A stretch of 64,000 nucleotides of DNA from Clostridium sp. (GTDB lineage Bacteria > Bacillota > Clostridia > Lachnospirales > Lachnospiraceae). The stretch lies in the NCBI GenBank assembly GCA_021770825.1, contig JAETQD010000009.1, forward strand, positions 62,001 to 126,000, read 5' to 3'. Below, piece by piece: positions 52,436 through 61,292 of this stretch. Numbering within the stretch: position 1 is the stretch's first letter; each line of letters opens with the position of its first letter. Both the position numbers and the translations under genes were made by a program. A model generated the notes under the pieces. It saw only the letters and a list, made by a program, of their open reading frames with translations, ran no database searches and was not told the DNA's origin.

Positions 52436-53389
52436 ATGAACATAGATAAAAACAAACAGGAAAAACTGACAGATATTGCCCGTTTATATTACGAGCAAGA
52501 TAAGACACAAAATGAAATTGCTAAAATATATGGAGTTTCCAGACCGCTGATCAGCCGGATGTTAAAGGAGGCCAAGGAGTCAGGAATCGTGAAAATTGAG
52601 ATCTGCCCTCCCTACGATGAATCGGTCCGCCTGGTGGAAAAGGCGAAAGCTGTGTTTGGAATCCGTGGCGGTGTGGCCGTCCATGGAAAAGGAAATGACA
52701 ACGAAACCAACGATGCCCTCTCTCGTGAGGCCATTCTTTTCATGCAGGGCTTAAAACAGACAAGCATCGGTCTGGGATGGGGACATATTATTGGAAATCT
52801 GGTTTCTTATATGGAAAAAAATGAGCCGGTGGACGGGCTGGCCTTTAAGGTGTGCCCATTAATCGGAAACAGCGGGGTGGGGAACAGAAACTACCATTCC
52901 AATGAACTGGTGCGGATTTTTGCCCAGCAGTGCCATGGTGCGCCGGAATATTTTTATGCCCCCTTCATTGTGACATCAGAGCAGGAGCGGGAAATTTTTA
53001 AGGAGTTGGAAAGCTACCAGGTGATCGAAAAAATCTGGACCGGACTGGATATGGCCCTGGTGAATATCGGAAACTATCCATCGGTGCCGGATTTCGCCTC
53101 GGAGGCCCGGTACGGAGAGGTCTTAAGAAAAGAAAAGGCCGTGGGCAAGATTCTGAACTATTACTTGGACGTAAAGGGTAAAATTTTCCGGTCTGAAGAA
53201 GACTATGCCCTTCAGATACCCCTTGAAATTCTGGAGACCATTCCCCATGTGGTGGGAATCTGTTCGGCCAACACAAGCCCCAAGGCCCTTGTGGGTGCGC
53301 TCCGAACGGGCTATATTCATTATGTGGCGGCTCCCTGGGAGATCTTAAAAGATGCCGTGGAGATGGCGGAAAGGGATACGGAACAGTAA
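52436..53389 (+). CDS. SorC/LsrR-family sugar-responsive regulator
   Basis: 317 residues from ATG 52436; ATG 52430 is closer to the AGGA site. The N-terminal helix-turn-helix is YYEQDKTQNEIAKIYGVSRP with LISRMLKEAKESGIVKI. The C-terminal sugar-phosphate-binding domain has TSIGLGWGHIIGNLV, CPLIGNSGVGNRNYHSNELV, DMALVNIGNY and a final GICSANTSPKALVGALRTG. SorC/DeoR-type proteins bind phosphorylated sugars; LsrR is a member. It precedes the dhaL-dhaK-aldolase genes on the same strand, with its own terminator between, so it probably represses them. Confidence 0.85.
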   Translation: MNIDKNKQEKLTDIARLYYEQDKTQNEIAKIYGVSRPLISRMLKEAKESGIVKIEICPPYDESVRLVEKAKAVFGIRGGVAVHGKGNDNETNDALSREAILFMQGLKQTSIGLGWGHIIGNLVSYMEKNEPVDGLAFKVCPLIGNSGVGNRNYHSNELVRIFAQQCHGAPEYFYAPFIVTSEQEREIFKELESYQVIEKIWTGLDMALVNIGNYPSVPDFASEARYGEVLRKEKAVGKILNYYLDVKGKIFRSEEDYALQIPLEILETIPHVVGICSANTSPKALVGALRTGYIHYVAAPWEILKDAVEMAERDTEQ

Positions 53390-53403
53390 AAATAAAATGA
53401 AAA

Positions 53404-53417
53404 GTTACAAATGTAAC
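53404..53417. promoter_or_regulatory. Candidate SorC-type operator
   Basis: GTTACA-AA-TGTAAC. Half-sites with the same GTTAC core recur in the dha promoter region (53530-53535 and 53553-53557), which fits repression by the SorC protein. Assignment is by pattern only. Confidence 0.35.
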
Positions 53418-53457
53418 ACTTGAAACTTTCGAGAAGAAAGTTCAAGTGTTATTTTTT
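53415..53457 (+). terminator. Intrinsic terminator of the SorC-type regulator
   Basis: A 15-bp stem with one bulged base (53415-53430 with 53436-53450) is followed by ATTTTTT. Confidence 0.8.
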
Positions 53458-53520
53458 GTGCAAAATTTACAAAAAGCATATTGGAAATAGTGAAATAATA
53501 TACGAAAAAGTAAAAGAATA

Positions 53521-53549
53521 TTGACACATGTTACATAAAATGATACCAT
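53521..53549 (+). promoter_or_regulatory. Sigma-A promoter of the dhaL-dhaK-aldolase operon
   Basis: TTGACA at 53521-53526, a 17-base spacer and TACCAT at 53544-53549. GTTAC half-sites lie within and just after it. Confidence 0.6.
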
Positions 53550-53602
53550 GAAGTTACCAATGATACAAAAAGCTGCAGGCCCAGCTACGGGAAGGAAAGG
53601 TG

Positions 53603-54226
53603 ATGGAAGTGGTAATTACAAGAGATGTCTTAAAACAAATGCTTTTAAAGGCAGCGGATATCTGGATGGAACATAAGGACTCCTTAAGTGAAATTGATTC
53701 CCGGTTCGGAGACGGAGATCATGGAGTTACAATCGGAAAAATTGCCGGGCTCATCCGAAAAGGCGTAGAGGAATGGAAGGATGAATCCATATATGACTTT
53801 TTAGATGATCTGGGAATGGACATTATGGCAGTGAGCGGCGGAAGCGCAGGACCCCTTTACGGAACTATGATCGGCGGCCTGGCAGGTCCGCTGGAGAACG
53901 TGGAGGAAATAGACGGAGCCGTATTAAAGGACATGTTTGCCGCTTCCCTGGAATCCATGGAAGATATTACGAAAGCGAAGATTGGCGATAAAACCATGAT
54001 GGATGCGCTGATTCCCGCGGTGGAGGCAGCAAAAGGAGCCGGGGATGATGTGAAGGAGATTCTGGAAGCTGCAAGGAAGGCCGCCGAAAAAGGCGCAAAA
54101 GACAGCGAACAGTACATATCAAAGTTTGGCCGTGCAAGAAGCTATAAGGAACAGACCATTGGAACCCCGGATGCGGGAGCCGTCAGCACATCATTATTTT
54201 TTGCCGGACTGGCAGAAGGAATTTAA
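53603..54226 (+). CDS. dhaL: Dihydroxyacetone kinase-type ADP/ATP-binding subunit DhaL
   Basis: 207 residues from ATG 53603 behind GGGAAGGA. The nucleotide and magnesium site is DSRFGDGDHGVTI (about residues 31-43). SGGSAGPLYGTMIGGLA and GDKTMMDALIPAVEA follow, as in DhaL. SKFGRARSYKEQTIGTPDAG ends the family pattern. It would bind the nucleotide used to phosphorylate a short keto-sugar bound by DhaK. The order is L then K, the reverse of the common order. No PTS partner dhaM is present, so phosphate may come from ATP or from a DhaM elsewhere. Confidence 0.87.
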   Translation: MEVVITRDVLKQMLLKAADIWMEHKDSLSEIDSRFGDGDHGVTIGKIAGLIRKGVEEWKDESIYDFLDDLGMDIMAVSGGSAGPLYGTMIGGLAGPLENVEEIDGAVLKDMFAASLESMEDITKAKIGDKTMMDALIPAVEAAKGAGDDVKEILEAARKAAEKGAKDSEQYISKFGRARSYKEQTIGTPDAGAVSTSLFFAGLAEGI

Positions 54227-54241
54227 AAGGAGGACGCCATT

Positions 54242-55240
54242 ATGAAAATGAAGAAATTTATCAATTCCCAGGACAATCTGACTCCGGAGCTTTTAGAGGG
54301 CTTTGCGGCCGCCAACAGGGATTTAGTAACCCTCGGCGAGCAGCGTATGGTCATTAATAATAAGCTGGCAGACGCAGACCGCGTAACCATCGTGACCCAG
54401 GGAGGATCCGGCCATGAACCGGCAATCAGCGGTTTCGTCGGTGAAGGAATGGTGGACATTTCCGTTGTGGGCGATGTGTTCGCAGCACCTGGTCCCCAGG
54501 CTTGTCTGGATGCCATCAAGCTGGCCGATAAAGGAAAAGGCGTTCTCTACATTGTATTAAACCATGCAGGAGATATGCTGACCGGAAATCTTACCATGAA
54601 AATGTGTAAGAAAGAAAAATTAAATGTTATTAAGGTTGTAACCCAGGAAGATATCGCCAATGCGCCGAGAGAAAACAGCGATGACAGACGCGGCCTGGTT
54701 GGATGTATTCCTACTTATAAGATTGCAGGCGCAGCGGCAGCAGAAGGAAAGAGTCTGGAAGAAGTGGCAAGAGTGGCACAGAAATTTGCCGACAATATGG
54801 CGACTCTGGCAGTGGCTGTCCGCGGTGCCACACATCCGTCCACAGGAAGTATGCTGGCAGACCTGGGAGAGGATGAAATGGAGATCGGTATGGGTCAGCA
54901 CGGCGAGGGCGGCGGCGGACGTCAGCCGATGAAATCCGCAGACGAGACAGCCGAGATCATGATCAATGCCCTTCTCAAGGATTTAAATATCCAGGAAGGC
55001 GAAAAGGTTATGCTGATCTTAAACGGCACTGGAGCAACGACTTTAATGGAATTATTTATCATTTACAGAAAATGTGAGCAGTTATTAAAGGAAAAGAACA
55101 TTGAAATCGTTGCCAACCATGTGGGTGAGCTGTTGACAGTTCAGGAGCAGGCCGGCTTCCAGATGTTCATGGCGAGAATGGATGAAGAACTCCTTCATTA
55201 CTGGAATGCACCCTGCAATACTCCGTATTTAAAGAAATAA
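54242..55240 (+). CDS. dhaK: Dihydroxyacetone kinase-type substrate-binding subunit DhaK
   Basis: 332 residues from ATG 54242 (AAAGGAGG). The start MKKFINSQDNLTPELLEGFA, IVTQGGSGHEPAISGFVG and NHAGDMLTG follow DhaK. The covalent-substrate histidine lies in EIGMGQHGEGGGGRQP (about residues 216-231), where classical DhaK has GIHNEPG. The altered surroundings suggest a substrate other than dihydroxyacetone, for example a ketotetrose or ketopentose (inference). It is followed, after an 80-base gap holding a small hairpin (55264-55290), by the aldolase gene. Confidence 0.85.
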   Translation: MKMKKFINSQDNLTPELLEGFAAANRDLVTLGEQRMVINNKLADADRVTIVTQGGSGHEPAISGFVGEGMVDISVVGDVFAAPGPQACLDAIKLADKGKGVLYIVLNHAGDMLTGNLTMKMCKKEKLNVIKVVTQEDIANAPRENSDDRRGLVGCIPTYKIAGAAAAEGKSLEEVARVAQKFADNMATLAVAVRGATHPSTGSMLADLGEDEMEIGMGQHGEGGGGRQPMKSADETAEIMINALLKDLNIQEGEKVMLILNGTGATTLMELFIIYRKCEQLLKEKNIEIVANHVGELLTVQEQAGFQMFMARMDEELLHYWNAPCNTPYLKK

Positions 55241-55320
55241 GAGACTTGTTTTGAATGGCCGTCTGCCCGGAACACGTCCCGTCCGGGCATGACTGGCAGA
55301 AAATGGAGGATTCATATAAA

Positions 55321-56199
55321 ATGGCAGATAAAGACGGCAACAAGCTTGCCAAGGATTATCATGAGGATATCCCGCAGGCAAATCAGACCTTCCATGTAAA
55401 AGGAAATGACCATGCAGATTGGGGAATGAAGGACCGTTTATCCAGGATTTTCAACCCCGAGAGCGGAAAAACCGTGATGCTGGCCTTTGACCATGGATAT
55501 ATTATGGGTTCCACTGCCGGACTGGAGCGGCTGGATTTGGTGGTGCCGAAGCTGGCTCCGGCCATCGATGTGTATATGGCTACAAGGGGAGCTATCCGCA
55601 CCTGCGTGCCGCCCACCTTCAATAAGGCACTGGCTCTCCGGGTAACTGCCGGAAGCAGTGTGCTGGATGATGATATGAGCCATGAGGTGGTTGGCGTCAA
55701 TGTGGAAGATGCAATCCGCATGAACGCGGCCTGTATGGCAGTACAGACCTTTATCGGAGCGCCCGGAGAAAAGGCGTCCATTGACAACCTGTGCAAAACC
55801 ATCGATGCAGGAAACCGCTACGGAATACCGACGCTGGGCGTTGTGGCTGTGGGAAAACAGATGGAGCGGACCACTAAGTTCTTCCTCCTTGCCACCAGGA
55901 TGCTGGCGGAATTCGGTGCTAATATGGTGAAAACCTATTATTGTGAGGATTTCGCCAAGGTCATTGCTGCATGTCCGGTTCCCATTGTGATGGCAGGCGG
56001 TAAGAAGGTGCCGGAGAATGAGGCTCTGGAGATGGTATACCGGGCGATTTCGGAAGGCGCAGCCGGCGTGGATATGGGAAGGAATATTTTCCAGGCGGAG
56101 GATCCTTTGGCAATGGCAAAGGCCGTGGCCAAGGTGGTTCATGAAAATGCCACGGCTGCCCATGCGTATGAGTATTATCTGGATATCAAGGAGAGATAG
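55321..56199 (+). CDS. LsrF/DeoC-like class I aldolase
   Basis: 292 residues from ATG 55321, which follows TGGAGGA; LsrF of E. coli is 291. The open frame extends to 55255 but that part has no homologous sequence. Shared blocks include WGMKDRLSRIFNPESGKTVM, LAFDHGYIMGSTAGLERLD, KTYYCEDFAKVIAACPVPIV (the likely Schiff-base Lys is the K of VKTYY), AGGKKVPENEALEMVYRAI and GVDMGRNIFQ. LsrF acts on phosphorylated autoinducer-2 intermediates, and other members cleave sugar phosphates. No lsr transporter, lsrK or lsrG is here. With DhaKL it more likely cleaves a phosphorylated keto-sugar to dihydroxyacetone phosphate or an acyl product. Confidence 0.85.
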   Translation: MADKDGNKLAKDYHEDIPQANQTFHVKGNDHADWGMKDRLSRIFNPESGKTVMLAFDHGYIMGSTAGLERLDLVVPKLAPAIDVYMATRGAIRTCVPPTFNKALALRVTAGSSVLDDDMSHEVVGVNVEDAIRMNAACMAVQTFIGAPGEKASIDNLCKTIDAGNRYGIPTLGVVAVGKQMERTTKFFLLATRMLAEFGANMVKTYYCEDFAKVIAACPVPIVMAGGKKVPENEALEMVYRAISEGAAGVDMGRNIFQAEDPLAMAKAVAKVVHENATAAHAYEYYLDIKER

Positions 56200-56262
56200 A
56201 CAAAGCATGTCCGGATGCTGGGAAACGTTTGCCCTTCCCGGACCGATGGAGAGGAGTTAAGT

Positions 56263-56583
56263 ATGGCAGCAGCATATATGCATATCGGAATTCCGGTCAC
56301 CAACAGAAAGCCGGGAATGACTTATAATGAAGCGATGAAATTCTGGGTCAGCAATGTGGATGATTACGATTTCAAGATCGAGTATCTGAAATTCGAGGAG
56401 GGAACACCGTTCCCGGAAATTCTCCACAGGAATCCCCATGTGGCGTACAGCGTAGATAATCTGGAGCACTACATCGAAGATGCGGACCAGGTGATCTGCG
56501 GTCCCATGGAAGCGGGCCCGGGGGCACGCCTGGCCTTTGTGATTAAGGACGGCGCGATCATCGAACTTTATGAGCAGAAATAA
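56263..56583 (+). CDS. Small VOC-like protein of the DhaK-aldolase cassette
   Basis: 106 residues from ATG 56263 (GAGAGG). YMHIGIPVTNRKPGMTYNEA and HVAYSVDNLEHYIEDADQVI resemble half of a vicinal-oxygen-chelate fold, with His at the first and middle positions and Glu in AIIELYE at the end. The length is close to one VOC module. It could be an isomerase, epimerase or lyase for the same phosphorylated sugar. The assignment is weak; context is the better guide. Confidence 0.55.
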   Translation: MAAAYMHIGIPVTNRKPGMTYNEAMKFWVSNVDDYDFKIEYLKFEEGTPFPEILHRNPHVAYSVDNLEHYIEDADQVICGPMEAGPGARLAFVIKDGAIIELYEQK

Positions 56584-56600
56584 AGAAAAGACCAGATACT

Positions 56601-56637
56601 GTCGGAGTTCCTGAAAGGGACTCCAGCAATTTTAGTT
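56601..56637 (+). terminator. Possible terminator of the dha-aldolase operon
   Basis: GGAGTtCC/GGgACTCC forms a stem at about 56604-56625, then CAATTTTAG. The T-run is short, so this is tentative. Confidence 0.45.
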
Positions 56638-56768
56638 TCATATCTTAAGAAATTTCTCCGGAATCTCCGGGACACAAAAGGCCCCAACGGGTCCGAATGC
56701 AAAAGAAAGACCTTGCAGGAAAGAGAGCGGATAGCTACAATGGAGGTATAAGAGGAAGGGGGATGTGT

Positions 56769-58004
56769 ATGGAAACGAATTTAAACCGTATTATGGAGAC
56801 CATCGGCTGCCTGGCGGCCTTTAACGATACGCCGGGAGACGGGATTACAAGATTTTCCTTTGGGGAACAGGACAGAAAGGCCAGAGCGTACATAACGGAA
56901 ATTCTGGAAGGACTGGGAATGCAGGTGACGGTGGATGCCGTCGGCAATATGCGGGCGCGGTATGAAGGAAGTGACCCAAAGCTGGCACCCCTCTGGGTAG
57001 GCTCCCATATCGACAGCGTAAGAAACGGCGGACAATACGATGGAATTGTGGGCGTTGTTGGCGCCATGGAGACGGTACGGGTGATGCATGAAAACGGCTA
57101 TCGCGGCCGCCGTCCGGTGGAAGTGGTGATATTTGCAGAAGAAGAGGGCTCCAACTTCGGAACCACCATGGTTGGCAGCAAAGTTATGACCGGAAATTAT
57201 GGAATTGAGGAATTAAACCACCTGAAAACCCCGGAAGGGAAAACGGCTTTCTGTACCATGAAAGAGTTTGGCCTTAAGCCGGAGCAGTGGAAATCGGCTG
57301 TGATTTGTCCGGAAGATGTGTATGGGATGCTGGAACTGCATATCGAGCAGGCCATTGTTCTGGAGCGGGAGGGGCTGCGCCTCGGCGTTGTGAAGGCCAT
57401 TGCCGGAATGCGGACCCTGACCATACAGATAAAGGGAGAATCCAACCATGCAGGAGCCACCCCTATGAATATGCGCCGGGACCCCATGGCAGCCGCAGCA
57501 AGGCTCATCGCCGCCGTCCAGAGGTTTGGGACCCAGGAGGCATTTCCCACCACCGTTGCCACTGTGGGGCAGATCACATGCAGCCCCAACATGCCCAATG
57601 TGATTCCGGCAGAGGTATCGTTTACCGTGGATATCCGGGACATTACAGAAGAGGGAATTGACCTGGTTACGGAATTAATAGAAAAGGAAGTAGCTGTGCT
57701 GAAGAAAGAAACCGGGGTGGAAATTTCCATCGGTTTGATCGGGGAATCCAAGCCTATTCATCTGTCTGAACAGGTTACAGGAATCGTTGAGGAAGCGGTA
57801 AAAGAAACCGGAGCGCCTTATAAGTGTATGAACAGCGGCGCTGTCCACGATGCAGCCATGCTGGCAGAGCTTACCGAGGTGGGAATGATCTTTGTTCCGA
57901 GCCATGACGGAAAGAGCCATACCCCCACAGAATATACCGGCCCGGAGGACATAAAACTGGGGGCGGACGTGCTGCTGAAGACCGTTCTGAGGCTCATAAA
58001 ATAG
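56769..58004 (+). CDS. M20-family amidohydrolase 2 (N-carbamoyl-amino-acid hydrolase type)
   Basis: 411 residues from ATG 56769 (or ATG 56763) after GGAAGGGGG. Metal motifs are GSHIDSVRNGGQYDGIVG, FAEEEGSNFGTTMVGSK and ELHIEQAIVLERE. NHAGATPMNMRRD and SGAVHDAAM complete the family. It is clearly the same family as the gene at 46252 but divergent in the middle. Likely substrates are N-carbamoyl amino acids, ureidoglycolate-like or other N-acyl compounds. It is not adjacent to a hydantoinase and has no obvious partner. Confidence 0.83.
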   Translation: METNLNRIMETIGCLAAFNDTPGDGITRFSFGEQDRKARAYITEILEGLGMQVTVDAVGNMRARYEGSDPKLAPLWVGSHIDSVRNGGQYDGIVGVVGAMETVRVMHENGYRGRRPVEVVIFAEEEGSNFGTTMVGSKVMTGNYGIEELNHLKTPEGKTAFCTMKEFGLKPEQWKSAVICPEDVYGMLELHIEQAIVLEREGLRLGVVKAIAGMRTLTIQIKGESNHAGATPMNMRRDPMAAAARLIAAVQRFGTQEAFPTTVATVGQITCSPNMPNVIPAEVSFTVDIRDITEEGIDLVTELIEKEVAVLKKETGVEISIGLIGESKPIHLSEQVTGIVEEAVKETGAPYKCMNSGAVHDAAMLAELTEVGMIFVPSHDGKSHTPTEYTGPEDIKLGADVLLKTVLRLIK

Positions 58005-58053
58005 ACGAAATCTCCAGAAGGCCTGAAAAAACGTAAAATATTTGGAAAAAACC

Positions 58054-58082
58054 TTGCAAAATCAAGGAATTCCTAATAGAAT
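58054..58082 (+). promoter_or_regulatory. Sigma-A promoter of the ABC-F gene
   Basis: TTGCAA at 58054-58059, a 17-base spacer and TAGAAT at 58077-58082. Confidence 0.55.
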
Positions 58083-58097
58083 AAGAGCGTAACTGAT

Positions 58098-58122
58098 GAG
58101 GGGACAATTTGCCCCCTCTTTT
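58098..58122 (+). terminator. Small hairpin with T-run in the ABC-F leader
   Basis: GAGGGG (58098-58103) pairs with CCCCTC (58113-58118), followed by TTTT, all before the ATG at 58145. This could be a weak attenuator, as seen in leaders of antibiotic-responsive ABC-F genes, or incidental. Confidence 0.35.
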
Positions 58123-58144
58123 CAGCGGAAGGAGATTTGAGAAA

Positions 58145-59782
58145 ATGATTAGTGCCAATAATGTGACGCTCCGCGTCGGAAAAAAAGCATTATTTGAGGA
58201 TGTAAACATCAAATTCACAGAAGGAAACTGTTATGGTCTGATTGGTGCCAACGGTGCTGGAAAATCTACATTTTTAAAGATTCTTTCCGGTAAGCTGGAG
58301 CCGACCAACGGTGAGATTGCCATTACACCGGGCCAGCGTCTTTCTTTCTTACAGCAGGACCACTTTAAATATGATGAGTTTACGGTTCTGGACACAGTGA
58401 TCATGGGAAATCAGCGTCTGTACGACATCATGAAGGAAAAGGACGCAATCTATATGAAGGAAGACTTCACCGATGAGGACGGTATCAAGGCCGCCGAGCT
58501 GGAAGGTGAATTCGCCACCATGAACGGATGGGAGGCAGAGTCCGATGCAGAAAACCTGCTGAACGGACTTGGTGTGGACACAGAATTCCACTACAAACAG
58601 ATGAAGGAGCTTACAGGTCCCTTAAAGGTTAAGGTGCTGTTGGCCCAGGCATTGTTCGGAAATCCCGACATTCTTCTTCTGGACGAGCCCACCAACCATC
58701 TGGACCTGGATGCCATTGCATGGCTGGAAGAGTTCTTAATCAATTTTGAGAACACCGTAATCGTGGTATCCCATGACCGTTATTTCTTAAATAAGGTATG
58801 TACCCAGATCGCAGATATTGACTATGGAAAAATCCAGCTTTATGCCGGTAACTACGACTTCTGGTTTGAGTCCAGCCAGCTTATGATTAAGCAGATGAAG
58901 GAAGCAAACAGAAAGAAAGAGGAGAAGATCAAGGAGTTACAGGAATTCATCCAGAGATTCTCCGCCAACGCTTCCAAGTCCAAGCAGGCCACATCCAGAA
59001 AGAGAGCCTTAGAGAAGATCGAGCTGGATGAGATCAAACCGTCCAGCAGAAAGTATCCGTATATTGACTTCCGTCCGTTCCGTGAGATCGGAAACGAAGT
59101 GCTCACAGTGGAAAACCTCACCAAGACCATTGACGGCGTAAAGGTTTTAGACAATATTTCCTTTACCCTGGGACGTGAGGACAAGGTGGCTTTAGTTGGT
59201 CCCAACGAGCTTGCAAAGACCACACTGTTTAAGATTCTTTCCGGAGAAATGGAACCGGATTCCGGTAACTATAAATGGGGACTGACCACCACACAGGCTT
59301 ACTTCCCCAAGGACAACAGCGCAGAGTTTGACAATGACGACACCATCGTGGACTGGCTGACCCAGTACTCTCCGGAAAAGGATGTAACCTATGTCCGCGG
59401 TTTCCTGGGAAGAATGCTCTTTGCCGGTGAGGACGGAGTGAAGAAGGTTAAGGTTCTCTCCGGAGGTGAGAGAGTGCGCTGCATGTTATCCAAGATGATG
59501 ATTTCCGGCGCCAATGTGTTGATGTTTGACGAGCCCACAGACCATCTGGACATGGAGTCCATCACCGCCTTGAACAACGGAATGAAGAAATTCCCCGGCG
59601 TGATGATCTTCTCCTCCCGTGACCATCAGGTGGTGGAGACCACAGCAAACCGTATTATGGAGATCATCAACGGGCAGTTGGTAGACAAGATTACAACCTA
59701 TGACGAGTATCTGGCAAGCGATGAGATGGCAAGAAAGAGATTCACCTTCACCGTTACCGAGAGCCAGGAAGACGACGACTAA
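58145..59782 (+). CDS. ABC-F family ATPase (YbiT-like)
   Basis: 545 residues from ATG 58145 (GGAAGGAG). There are two ABC domains without membrane segments. Domain 1 has Walker A GANGAGKST and Walker B ILLLDEPTNHLDLD. Its signature is LTGPL rather than LSGGQ. Domain 2 has a degenerate Walker A GPNELAKTT, the signature LSGGERVR and LMFDEPTDHLD. A charged linker (about 240-300) sits between. ABC-F proteins act on the ribosome as translation factors or resistance proteins. The arrangement resembles YbiT/housekeeping types more than the antibiotic-resistance types, but a leader hairpin leaves regulation open. Confidence 0.83.
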   Translation: MISANNVTLRVGKKALFEDVNIKFTEGNCYGLIGANGAGKSTFLKILSGKLEPTNGEIAITPGQRLSFLQQDHFKYDEFTVLDTVIMGNQRLYDIMKEKDAIYMKEDFTDEDGIKAAELEGEFATMNGWEAESDAENLLNGLGVDTEFHYKQMKELTGPLKVKVLLAQALFGNPDILLLDEPTNHLDLDAIAWLEEFLINFENTVIVVSHDRYFLNKVCTQIADIDYGKIQLYAGNYDFWFESSQLMIKQMKEANRKKEEKIKELQEFIQRFSANASKSKQATSRKRALEKIELDEIKPSSRKYPYIDFRPFREIGNEVLTVENLTKTIDGVKVLDNISFTLGREDKVALVGPNELAKTTLFKILSGEMEPDSGNYKWGLTTTQAYFPKDNSAEFDNDDTIVDWLTQYSPEKDVTYVRGFLGRMLFAGEDGVKKVKVLSGGERVRCMLSKMMISGANVLMFDEPTDHLDMESITALNNGMKKFPGVMIFSSRDHQVVETTANRIMEIINGQLVDKITTYDEYLASDEMARKRFTFTVTESQEDDD

Positions 59783-59792
59783 TAAAAAAACG

Positions 59793-59828
59793 AATGGAAG
59801 CGAACGAGTGTGTCCGCTTCCATTTTTT
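59793..59828. terminator. Bidirectional terminator between ABC-F and MATE 5
   Basis: A perfect 10-bp stem (59793-59802 with 59815-59824) is flanked by a T-run on the plus strand (59823-59828) and an A-run (59784-59790) for the minus strand. Confidence 0.8.
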
Positions 59829-61191
59829 ATGCCATGGGAACCACCGGTTTTTTCAGGATTTTCTTCATGAAAAGTCCATACACCAGAAATGATACGAGGG
59901 GGCCCAGAATATCGGAAACCGGTTCTGCGTAAAAAGCAGCACGGGCTCCCAGAAAGTACGGAAACAGAAAGAGTGAAACAAAGTAAACGGCTTTACGGAA
60001 AAAGGACAGGGGCAGGGATAGCTGTACCTGTCCAAGGCCGGTGAATCCGTCCACGATCTCATACTGGATTCCCAGGGGCACCACAGCCAGAGTGCAGACG
60101 CGAATGGCATTCATAGCTTCTGACATGAGTACCGGCTCCGAGGTAAACAGCCGCACAAACAGGGAACCGGAGGTTCTGGCCAGAATGAATAAAAGGAGCG
60201 TATAGCCTGCAGCCAGGAGAAAAATGTACTGCTGGGCTTTTTTTACGCGCTCCGTCTGTCCGGCTCCGTAGTTGAAGGCCAGGATGGTCTGGGTTCCTCC
60301 GGTGATGCCGCCCAGGGGCATGGTGATGATTAACATAAAGCTCTGGGCGATGGTGGCACAGGTGATCAACATATCGCCTTCGGAAGCGCCGCCATATTTC
60401 TGAAGAACGGCGTTCATGGAAATAATCATCACATTGTCAATGGCAATGATAATAAACGGCGTGAAGCCGATGGTGAGAATCCGGCGTATCAGAGCCCAGT
60501 CATAGCCGCCGAAGGTGATTTTTACAGGGGCTTTCTTTCCAAATAAAAAGGAAAGTACAAAGGCGCAGCTTGCCATCTGGGAAAGAACCGTAGCCACGGC
60601 GGCTCCGGCCACACCCATGTGCAGCAGGAAAATAAAAACAGGATCCAGAATGATGTTTAAAATGGCGCCGATCATAACGGAATACATTCCGGTTTTTGCA
60701 AAGCCCTGGCAGATGATAAACTGGTTCATGCCCGTTGCCATCAGGGCGAAGAAGGTCCCGGCCAGATAAATGGAAAAATACGTGTTGGCGTAATCCTTTG
60801 TGATATCGCTGGCGCCGAAATACTGAAGCATGGGCTCCCGTATGGGATAAATGAGGGCCATGAGAAGCAGGGAGGCCAGTGCCAGGAGAAGAAAGCTGTT
60901 GGCTAAGATTTTCTTTGCCGCCGCATAATCGCCCTGCCCCATTTTCATGCTCATGAGCGGGGAACCGCCCACACCCACCAGAAAGGCCACGGAGCCCACC
61001 ATGGTTACCACAGGCCCGCAGACACCGACCCCGGCCAGGGCCATGGCGCCGACTTCCGGAATATTTCCTATATACATCCGGTCCACAATGCTGTAAAATA
61101 CGCTGACAAACTGTGCCAGCATGCTGGGAATGGCAATACGCCAGACCAGTTTTTTTATATCGTCACGTCCAAGATCATTCTCGATGGTCAT
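59827..61191 (-). CDS. MATE-family efflux transporter 5
   Basis: 454 residues from ATG 61191, with GGAGGAAG upstream; the longer frame lacks homology. NDLGRDDIKKLVWRIAIPSM and LAQFVSVFYSIVDRMYIGN are the MATE start. There are twelve hydrophobic segments. It is of the clostridial MATE branch near MepA/DinF. It is convergent with the ABC-F gene and shares its terminator region. Confidence 0.88.
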   Translation of the reverse strand: MTIENDLGRDDIKKLVWRIAIPSMLAQFVSVFYSIVDRMYIGNIPEVGAMALAGVGVCGPVVTMVGSVAFLVGVGGSPLMSMKMGQGDYAAAKKILANSFLLLALASLLLMALIYPIREPMLQYFGASDITKDYANTYFSIYLAGTFFALMATGMNQFIICQGFAKTGMYSVMIGAILNIILDPVFIFLLHMGVAGAAVATVLSQMASCAFVLSFLFGKKAPVKITFGGYDWALIRRILTIGFTPFIIIAIDNVMIISMNAVLQKYGGASEGDMLITCATIAQSFMLIITMPLGGITGGTQTILAFNYGAGQTERVKKAQQYIFLLAAGYTLLLFILARTSGSLFVRLFTSEPVLMSEAMNAIRVCTLAVVPLGIQYEIVDGFTGLGQVQLSLPLSFFRKAVYFVSLFLFPYFLGARAAFYAEPVSDILGPLVSFLVYGLFMKKILKKPVVPMA

Positions 61192-61292
61192 GGTAAACTT
61201 CCTCCGTCGTGAAAAATAGCAAAGATGCCGCTTCCGTTTATTGTACACGGAAACGCGGGAAAGTCAACTGTATGGTTTCCGGGACATAAAAA

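Noticed and set aside
52436..56583. An AI-2 (lsr) uptake and processing operon
   Set aside because: The aldolase and regulator resemble LsrF and LsrR in type, but lsrACDB, lsrK and lsrG are absent and DhaKL are present.
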